Assembly: GCA_036502925.1 (NCBI GenBank)
Contig: DASXXS010000017.1
Coordinates: 1-11,166 of the forward strand
Reading direction: 5' to 3'
Source of the DNA: VAZQ01 sp036502925
Lineage (GTDB): Bacteria > Pseudomonadota > Alphaproteobacteria > Rhizobiales > Xanthobacteraceae
DNA: 11,166 nt
A program made the translations under genes and the position numbers. The notes below the pieces were generated by a model, which searched no databases, was not told the DNA's origin, and saw nothing but the letters and a program-made list of their open reading frames with translations. This document shows, piece after piece, positions 6,130 to 11,166 of this stretch (its first letter is position 1; each line of letters starts with the position of its first letter).

Positions 6130-7366
6130 ACGGCTCGAGATCGCGCGTGTCGGCCGGCGCGGCGACGGCATCGCGCAGACGCCGGCGGGCGCGCTCTACG
6201 TGCCCTATACGCTGCCGGGCGAAACCGCCGAAGTCGACGCATGGCCGGGCCATCCCGACCGCCGCCGTCTCGTCAAGATCGCGGTCGCGAGCCTGCAGCG
6301 CATCGCCGCCATCTGCCCGCATTTCGGAACCTGCGGGGGCTGCGCCCTGCAGCATTGGGCGCGCGGCGAATACAGCGACTGGAAACGCGGCCTGGTGGTG
6401 GAGGCGCTGGCGCAAATGGGGTTCGCGGCCGCGCCCGAGCTGGTCGATCCGCTCGTTGACGCTCATGGCGAGGGCCGCCGCCGCGCCGTTTTCCATGCCT
6501 GGCGGCGCGCGGGCGATGTGCTCGAGGTCGGGTTTGCGGCGCTGCGGGCGCATCAAGTGGTGGCGATCGATCATTGCCCAGTGCTGGCGCCTTCGCTCAA
6601 GGGCGCGATCGAAGCCGCGTGGGCCATCGCCGAGGCGCTCGCGGCCGAGCGCAAGCCGCTCGACCTTCAGGTGACGGCGACCGAGGCCGGGCTCGACGTC
6701 GACCTGCGCGGATCGGGGCCGCTGACATCAGCCCGCATGACTGAGCTGGCGCGGCTCGCGCAGGCGCACCGGCTGGCCAGATTGACCCGGCACGGCGAGA
6801 TGCTGGCGCAACGGGCACCGCCGACCGTGACCATGGGCCGCGCCCGCGTGGTGCTGCCGCCGGGCGCTTTCCTGCAGGCGACCGCCGCTGGCGAGGCGGC
6901 CTTGGCGGCGCTGGTCCTCCAGCATTGTGGTGCGGCCAAAACCGTCGGCGATCTGTTCGCGGGCGTCGGGCCGTTCGCGCTGCGGCTGGCGGAGCGCGCC
7001 AAGGTCATGGCCGCCGACAGCGACGAAGATGCCGTCGTGGCGCTGCGAGACGCGGCGAAGACGCCGCGCCTCAAGCCGATCACGGCGGAACGGCGCGATC
7101 TGTTTGCGCGGCCCTATCTCGCCAAGGAGCTCGCGCGTCTCGATGCGATCGTGTTCGATCCGCCGCGCCAGGGCGCGCAGAGCCAGGCGCGCGAGCTGGC
7201 CGTGAGCCCGGTCCCGATCCTGGTCGCGGTCTCGTGTAACCCGCTGACGTTTGCGCGCGACGCCAGAATTCTCGCCGATGGCGGCTATCGCCTGACGCGC
7301 GTGACGCCGGTCGACCAGTTCCTCTATTCCGCCCATGTGGAGCTGGTGGCGCGGTTCGAGAAGTAA
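6122..7366 (+). CDS. Class I SAM-dependent RNA uracil methyltransferase (RlmD/TrmA family, Fe-S)
   Basis: The 414-residue product is a TrmA/RlmD-type RNA m5U methyltransferase. An N-terminal TRAM domain (IARVGRRGDGIAQTPAGALY to LPGETAEV) is followed by the iron-sulfur motif CPHFGTCGGC with C65, C71 and C74, and a fourth ligand C152 in DHCPVL. The SAM-binding site is DLFAGVGPFALRL. The catalytic cysteine is C372 in VAVSCNPLTFARD and the general base is E407 in SAHVELVARFE. Likely targets are specific uridines in 23S rRNA; which one cannot be decided from sequence. GTG 6122 was chosen because it opens the TRAM domain and lies in an 8-bp overlap with the tlyA stop, implying coupled translation. 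It is the last gene of the plus-strand run. Confidence 0.92.
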   Translation: MIERLEIARVGRRGDGIAQTPAGALYVPYTLPGETAEVDAWPGHPDRRRLVKIAVASLQRIAAICPHFGTCGGCALQHWARGEYSDWKRGLVVEALAQMGFAAAPELVDPLVDAHGEGRRRAVFHAWRRAGDVLEVGFAALRAHQVVAIDHCPVLAPSLKGAIEAAWAIAEALAAERKPLDLQVTATEAGLDVDLRGSGPLTSARMTELARLAQAHRLARLTRHGEMLAQRAPPTVTMGRARVVLPPGAFLQATAAGEAALAALVLQHCGAAKTVGDLFAGVGPFALRLAERAKVMAADSDEDAVVALRDAAKTPRLKPITAERRDLFARPYLAKELARLDAIVFDPPRQGAQSQARELAVSPVPILVAVSCNPLTFARDARILADGGYRLTRVTPVDQFLYSAHVELVARFEK

Positions 7367-7383
7367 GCTCCGCGCGGCGGCGC

Positions 7384-7401
7384 CAACACCGTCCGGTGTT
7401 G
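7384..7401 (+). terminator. Terminator-like hairpin after the methyltransferase gene
   Basis: CAACACCG (7384-7391) and CGGTGTTG (7394-7401) form a perfect inverted repeat 18 bp after the methyltransferase stop codon. In practice this is a 7-bp stem with a GTCC loop. The following bases, CGGTTCTAAAA, hold only a weak U tract, so it may be a poor intrinsic terminator or an RNA-protecting 3' hairpin. Confidence 0.45.
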
Positions 7402-7431
7402 CGGTTCTAAAAGTAGATTCCATTTGACCGC

Positions 7432-7701
7432 GTCATGCCGCGCGAAGGAGCCTGTGAACAAAACTGCCGAAGGGACATGAGGCGTCTCCACCCGCTCATC
7501 CTCGCGGAAGCGGGGACCCAGTTCTTAAGGCATTTTGCGAAGCGACTGGATTCCCGCTTCCGCGGGAATGAGCGGATGGGGCGATTCCTTCACAAGCGCG
7601 AAGGCGGGCAGCGGGTAATCCCCGTGCCATTTCTGAAACTCATGCCGTGCCGCAAATTGGGTCCCGTGATTACGGGGTCGCCCGCCTTCGCGGGTGATGA
7701 C
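7432..7701. repeat. Cluster of palindromic intergenic repeats with inverted ends (REP/MITE-like)
   Basis: This 270-bp block fills most of the gap between the convergent methyltransferase and ribB genes. Its ends are inverted: GTCATGCCGCGCGAAGG (7432-7448) matches the complement of 7685-7701 at 14 of 17 bases. Inside are two long imperfect inverted repeats. The first pairs 7492-7521 with 7546-7575 (26 of 30). The second pairs GCGAAGGCGGGC (7598-7609) with 7680-7691 (12 of 12). Small perfect hairpins such as CCCGC-CTTC-GCGGG (7681-7694) and CCCGT-GATT-ACGGG (7663-7676) are nested in it. Motifs like ATTCCCGCTTCCGCGGGAATGA are, as I recall, highly repeated in rhizobial and related genomes. No transposase and no clear target-site duplication is seen. 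Frames across it are repeat-derived and not genes. Confidence 0.75.
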
Positions 7702-7732
7702 AACAATAGAATCCAAGTGTTGAAAACGGATA

Positions 7733-8833
7733 CTACCCTTCGAGGCTTTCGGTCGACAGAATTTCAATTCCGAATCCGCCCAGCCCGACATAGTTCCATT
7801 TGCTGCTGGTCAGCAGGCGGATGGAGGAAATTCCGAGGTCCTTGAGAATTTGGGCGCCCAGCCCGATCTCGCGCCATTGGCGGGTGCGCGCCGCCTCCGA
7901 CGCGGTGCCGCCCGGCTGCGGGATCGCGCTCGCCGGCACGCCGGCGGCTCCGTCACGCAGGAACACCAGCACACCGCGCCCTTCGGTCTTGAAGCGCGCG
8001 AGCGCCGCGTGGATCGGCTTGGCGCCGCCGAACACTTCGCTGATGACGTCGGCGCGGTGCAGGCGCGCCAGCATGTTCCTGCCGTCCCCGACGCGGCCAT
8101 AGACGAAGGCCATGTGGTGCACCTGGTCGAACGGCGTGACATAGGAATAGCCGGCGAGCTTGCCGATCTCGCTCTCGACCTGGAACTCGGCCACCCGCTT
8201 GACCAGCTTGTCGCGCGCCTGCCGAAAGGCGATGAGATCGGCGATCGACGCGCATTGCAGGCCATGCCGGGCGGCAAATTTGGTCACGCCGGCGCCGCGC
8301 AGCACGGTGCCGTCGTCGTTCATGAGTTCGGCCAGGACGCCGACCGGCGGCAGCCCGGCAAGGCGGCACAGGTCGACGCAGGCCTCGGTGTGGCCGGAGC
8401 GCATGAGCACGCCGCCTTCCTTGGCTACCAGCGGAAAGACATGGCCCGGCCGCACGAAATCGGCGGCGCCGTTGTTGCCGTTGGCGAGCGCGCGCACCGT
8501 ATTGCTGCGCTCCTCGGCCGAGATGCCGGTGGTGAGGCCATGGCGCACGTCGACCGAGACCGTGAACGCGGTCCCGAGCGGCGCGTCGTTGAGAGCGACC
8601 ATGGGATCGAGATGCAGGCGCTTGGCTTCTTCCGGCGCCAGCGGCGCGCACACGATGCCCGAAGTGTTGCGGATGATGAAAGCCATCTTCTCGGGCGTGC
8701 ACAGCGCGGCCGCCACGAACAGATCGCCCTCGTTCTCGCGATCGTCATCGTCCGCGACGACCACGATCTCGCCCTTGGCGAAGGCCGCCACCACCGCTTC
8801 CACACGCTGACGAACATCGTTCACGTCTGACAT
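7733..8833 (-). CDS. ribB: 3,4-dihydroxy-2-butanone 4-phosphate synthase with zinc-less cyclohydrolase II-like domain (RibBX type)
   Basis: The 366-residue product makes the four-carbon riboflavin precursor from ribulose 5-phosphate in the cytoplasm. The N-terminal DHBP synthase domain (about 1-205) has the acidic loop DDDDRENEGDL (28-38, with R32, E33, E35, D37), RPGHVFPL around H131 and SGHTEA with H148 and E150. The C-terminal domain (about 208-366) resembles GTP cyclohydrolase II: HHMAFVYG, EGRGVLVFLRDG and GLGAQILKDLG are recognisable. Its zinc-binding stretch is not intact: where family members have the CLTGD...CDCG cysteines, this protein reads HRADVISEVFGGAKPIHAA, and no cysteine occurs after C194. 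It should therefore lack GTP cyclohydrolase activity, like the RibBX variants known in Proteobacteria. It starts 3 bp after aroC and is presumably translated from the same transcript. No FMN riboswitch is seen upstream. Confidence 0.93.
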   Translation of the reverse strand: MSDVNDVRQRVEAVVAAFAKGEIVVVADDDDRENEGDLFVAAALCTPEKMAFIIRNTSGIVCAPLAPEEAKRLHLDPMVALNDAPLGTAFTVSVDVRHGLTTGISAEERSNTVRALANGNNGAADFVRPGHVFPLVAKEGGVLMRSGHTEACVDLCRLAGLPPVGVLAELMNDDGTVLRGAGVTKFAARHGLQCASIADLIAFRQARDKLVKRVAEFQVESEIGKLAGYSYVTPFDQVHHMAFVYGRVGDGRNMLARLHRADVISEVFGGAKPIHAALARFKTEGRGVLVFLRDGAAGVPASAIPQPGGTASEAARTRQWREIGLGAQILKDLGISSIRLLTSSKWNYVGLGGFGIEILSTESLEG

Positions 8834-8836
8834 GCT

Positions 8837-9964
8837 TTAGCGACTGCCCGGCGGCGTCAAGGGCCATGGCGGGGGCTCGCCGACCTGCCCGCGCTGACGC
8901 AGATAATGATCGGCGACCACGCATGCCACCATGGCCTCTCCGATCGGCACCGCGCGGATGCCGACGCAGGGATCGTGGCGTCCCTTGGTGCTGATCTCGG
9001 TCTCGGTTCCGAAACGATCGACGGTGCGGCGCGGGGTGAGGATCGAGGAGGTCGGCTTGACCGCGAACCGCGCCACGATCGGCTGCCCGGTCGAGATCCC
9101 GCCCAGGATGCCGCCGGCATTGTTGCTCAGGAACACCGGCTGGCCGTCGCGGCCGATGCGGATTTCATCGGCGTTCTCCTCGCCGGAGAGCGCGGCGGCA
9201 CCAAAGCCGGCGCCGATCTCGACGCCCTTGACCGCGTTGATGCCCATGAGGGCGGCGGCGAGATCGCCGTCGAGCTTGCCGTAGACCGGCGCGCCGAGAC
9301 CGGCTGGCACGCCCTCCGCCAGCACCTCGATGACGGCGCCGATCGAAGAGCCGCGCTTACGCACGCCATCGAGATAATCGGCGTAGAAGGCGGCCCGCTT
9401 CGCGTCCGGACAGAAGAACGGATTGCGATCGACCTCGTCCCAATCCCAGTTGGCGCGGTCGATTTTGTGCTCGCCCATCTGGACCAGCGCGGCGCGCACC
9501 CGCATGGCCGGAACGACCTTGCGCGCAATGGCGCCGGCGGCGACCCGCATGGCGGTTTCGCGCGCCGACTGGCGGCCGCCGCCCCGATAGTCGCGCAGCC
9601 CGTATTTGATGTCATAGGTGAAGTCAGCGTGACCCGGCCGGTACTTGTCCTTGAGGTCGGAATAGTCCTTCGAGCGCTGGTCGACATTGTCGATCATGAG
9701 CCCGATCGGGGTTCCGGTCGTCACTTGCGTCCCAGTCAGTTCGTCGGCGAAGACGCCGGAAAGGATCCTGACCTGGTCCGGCTCCTGCCGCTGGGTGGTG
9801 AAGCGCGATTGGCCCGGCCGCCGCTTGTCGAGATAGGGCTGGATGTCGGCTTCGGTCAGCGGGATGCGCGGCGGGCAACCATCCACCACGCAGCCGATCG
9901 CCGGCCCGTGGCTCTCGCCAAAGGTGGTGACGCGGAAAAGGTGGCCGAAAGTGTTGTACGACAT
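8837..9964 (-). CDS. aroC: Chorismate synthase
   Basis: The 375-residue product converts 5-enolpyruvylshikimate 3-phosphate to chorismate, the last shared step of aromatic amino acid and folate precursor synthesis, using reduced FMN. Family signatures are all present: FGESHGPAIGCVVDGCP near the start (GESHG at 16-20), RPGHADFTYDIKYG with RDYRGGGRQSARET in the middle, and KGRHDPCVGIRAVPIGEAM near the end. Length is normal. ATG 9964 precedes the standard SYNTFGHLFRV N-terminus; upstream ribosome binding is weak. It is followed after 3 bp by ribB. The pairing is metabolically suggestive, since chorismate synthase needs a reduced flavin that ribB helps supply, but the link is inference. Confidence 0.97.
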   Translation of the reverse strand: MSYNTFGHLFRVTTFGESHGPAIGCVVDGCPPRIPLTEADIQPYLDKRRPGQSRFTTQRQEPDQVRILSGVFADELTGTQVTTGTPIGLMIDNVDQRSKDYSDLKDKYRPGHADFTYDIKYGLRDYRGGGRQSARETAMRVAAGAIARKVVPAMRVRAALVQMGEHKIDRANWDWDEVDRNPFFCPDAKRAAFYADYLDGVRKRGSSIGAVIEVLAEGVPAGLGAPVYGKLDGDLAAALMGINAVKGVEIGAGFGAAALSGEENADEIRIGRDGQPVFLSNNAGGILGGISTGQPIVARFAVKPTSSILTPRRTVDRFGTETEISTKGRHDPCVGIRAVPIGEAMVACVVADHYLRQRGQVGEPPPWPLTPPGSR

Positions 9965-10022
9965 GGAGTTCTGACCCGTGCGGTGTGGTAGCCCGCGTGC
10001 CGCCTCGGGTCAAATGGCGGGA

Positions 10023-11052
10023 TTATTTCGCCGCCAGAATGTCCTTATAGCGCTGAATCAAGGCCGGCGGGGACCGGGCCAGGCGCTGCAAGATTTGCCC
10101 GATCTCATCGCCCGCGAGCGGGCTGATGTCGATCTGCAGCTCCTTCGCCTCCGCCAGGTAGGCCGGATCGCGCTGGGTCGCCATGAAGGCCTCCTTCAGG
10201 ATCGCGGCCCGCGCCGCCGGAAGATCCGGCGGCGCGACGAACGGGCGGGCCATCTTCAGCGGCAGCTCGGCGAGCTCGATCAGCGCGCGCTGTTCCGGCG
10301 TGCCGGCGAGCTCATAGGCGGTCGGCACCTCGGGCAGGCCTTGCCAGCGCGTTTGGTGCCCGAACTGTACGAGGAAGCGAAGCTTCCCGGCGCCCAGCCA
10401 ATCGGCCATGGAGTTGCGCAGCGCCGACAGGCCGACGGCCTGGCCATCGACCTCGCCGGATGGCGAGGTTGATGTCGGGAACGCCGCCATAGCCGCGAAT
10501 GAGCTGGAGATTGAGCCCGAGCGCGCTGCGGGCGACCAGCAACAGATCGGTGTCGGTGCCGCCGGCCGCGACGCCGCCGAACACCAGCGGCGGCCCGGGT
10601 CTTTGCGCATCCGCGATGCTCTTGACCGCCGAGTCCGCGCGGATGACCAGGCAATAGGCGTCGTCCGCAAAGCTCGAGGCGGTGCCGAGCCAGGTGAAGT
10701 TCTCGTTCTCGAACTTGGCGGCCGGATTCTCCAGCACCCGCTCGAGCGGATTGGCGCGCGCCATGAGGCCGATGGTCAGCCCGTCGCGCGGCGCCGTATT
10801 GTAGATCGCATTGGCCATCACTATGCCGCCCACGCCGGGCTGGTATTTCACGATGAAGCCCGGCTCGCCCGCAATGTGCCGCCCCATATGACGGGCGAGC
10901 AGCCTGGCATAGAGGTCGTAGCCGCCACCCGCCGCATTGGCGACGACGAGCGTGATGGTCTTGCCTTGGTAGAAATCATCAGCGCTGGCGCGCGCGGCCA
11001 GCCCGGGGCCGAAGGCAAACGCCACGAGCAAGAACCGCAACGCGCGATGCAT
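10023..11052 (-). pseudogene. TctC/Bug-type periplasmic solute-binding protein, frameshifted
   Basis: Two minus-strand frames together encode one tripartite tricarboxylate transporter substrate-binding protein of about 340 residues. The first part starts at ATG 11052 after GGAAGG, with a signal peptide ending ASADDFYQG, then GKTITLVVANAAGGGYDLYARLLARH, the typical opening of this family. It runs to PDINLAI, where the frame is lost. The rest continues in another frame as EVDGQAVGLSALRNSMADWLG and ends at TAA 10023. The break lies in the hairpin at 10451-10468 and needs +2 or -1 bases to restore. A consensus I-R-G-E across the break would need two bases added. Such proteins capture carboxylates for a TctAB permease, but no TctA or TctB gene is nearby, as is usual for orphan Bug proteins. 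Either a recent pseudogene or a sequencing error is possible. Confidence 0.85.
10451..10468. repeat. Perfect hairpin at the binding-protein frameshift
   Basis: CCTCGCC (10451-10457) and GGCGAGG (10462-10468) are perfect inverted arms around GGAT. The reading-frame break of the binding-protein gene falls within this 18-bp structure. GC-rich hairpins of this kind favour both replication slippage and sequencing or assembly errors. Confidence 0.8.
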
Positions 11053-11078
11053 GACGCCTTCCATTGTCTCAATCCTGT

Positions 11079-11128
11079 CCCGGGCCATTAGCGCGTTTAC
11101 GCGCGTCTTCGACGCGCTATGAGCCGGG
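11079..11128. repeat. Imperfect palindromic repeat upstream of the binding-protein gene
   Basis: The stretch 11079-11095 (CCCGGGCCATTAGCGCG) pairs with 11113-11128 (CGCGCTATGAGCCGGG) apart from one gap and two mismatches, enclosing the 8-bp palindrome ACGCGCGT (11099-11106). It looks like an intergenic REP-type element; I recall similar TAGCGCGT...ACGCGCTA units as repeated in Bradyrhizobium-like genomes. It begins 26 bp upstream of the binding-protein start codon, so it may lie in that gene's leader or promoter. Confidence 0.6.
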
Positions 11129-11166
11129 ACCGTTCCAGACTCCGGCGTTTGGAACGGTCCCGGCTC
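11121..11166. repeat. Perfect 17-bp inverted repeat at the right window edge
   Basis: GAGCCGGGACCGTTCCA (11121-11137) is perfectly complementary to 11150-11166, with a 12-base loop GACTCCGGCGTT. The right arm ends on the last base of the window, so the structure may extend further. Its left arm overlaps the preceding palindrome by 8 bp. No T-run is visible on the minus-strand side, so a terminator for a gene further right is possible but not shown. A repeat element is equally likely. Confidence 0.8.

Noticed and set aside
7432..7701. A CRISPR array or a coding gene in the repeat block
   Set aside because: The repeats are inverted and unequal in spacing, not direct with regular spacers, and frames across the block translate only repeat sequence.
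7850..8830. A 326-codon plus-strand frame opposite ribB
   Set aside because: It mirrors ribB exactly and shows no motif, ribosome binding site or independent composition.
8906..9991. A 361-codon plus-strand frame opposite aroC
   Set aside because: aroC carries all its family signatures on the other strand. The antisense frame has no recognisable domain and the His/Arg/Asp-rich composition typical of antisense GC-rich frames.
9965..10022. An FMN riboswitch controlling aroC-ribB
   Set aside because: The 58-bp gap upstream of aroC is too short for the conserved FMN aptamer and shows none of its helices; no such element lies before ribB either, since the gap there is 3 bp.
10408..11091. A 227-codon plus-strand frame opposite the binding-protein gene
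   Set aside because: The minus strand holds a signal peptide and a recognisable TctC fold sequence. The antisense frame only looks long because the region is GC-rich.

Overview
The window is GC-rich chromosomal DNA from an alphaproteobacterium. The protein sequences, the gene order (acyl-CoA dehydrogenase, HDAC-like amidohydrolase, xseB ... tlyA, 23S uracil methyltransferase, then ribB and aroC) and the RibBX-type ribB point to the order Hyphomicrobiales (Rhizobiales), probably near Bradyrhizobium, Rhodopseudomonas or Pseudolabrys. That placement is inference from remembered families, not a database result.

Layout. Positions 1-120 hold the last 39 codons of a large serine recombinase. A more AT-rich, gene-free stretch follows to 367. 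A tRNA-Gln(UUG) gene lies on the minus strand at 368-442 with a good sigma-70-like promoter. Its 3' end faces the recombinase, so the left edge may be the end of an integrated element. Positions 443-753 hold the tRNA promoter, a 12-bp tandem duplication and a decayed copy of the 5' end of the acyl-CoA dehydrogenase gene found further on. A small exported protein with a Cys-Cys motif follows at 754-1155.

Positions 1335-7366 look like one plus-strand transcription unit of six tightly packed genes: a DmdC-type acyl-CoA dehydrogenase, a class II HDAC-like amidohydrolase, xseB, a pirin, tlyA and a TRAM-domain Fe-S RNA uracil methyltransferase. The theme is mixed housekeeping: acyl-CoA oxidation, deacetylation, DNA repair and rRNA modification. 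Pirin sits where many relatives carry dxs. The convergent gap 7367-7732 holds a terminator-like hairpin and a roughly 270-bp cluster of palindromes with inverted ends.

On the minus strand, aroC (chorismate synthase) and ribB (DHBP synthase with a cyclohydrolase II-like tail lacking its zinc cysteines) are 3 bp apart and presumably co-transcribed. Beyond them, also minus strand, is a TctC/Bug-type periplasmic binding protein gene broken by a frameshift exactly inside a perfect hairpin. The window ends in nested inverted repeats, including a perfect 17-bp-arm palindrome that reaches the last base.

No convincing new multi-gene system is present. The most useful leads are the possible element boundary at tRNA-Gln, the duplicated dehydrogenase start, the pirin/dxs swap, the zinc-less RibA domain, the palindrome-centred frameshift and the two palindromic repeat clusters.
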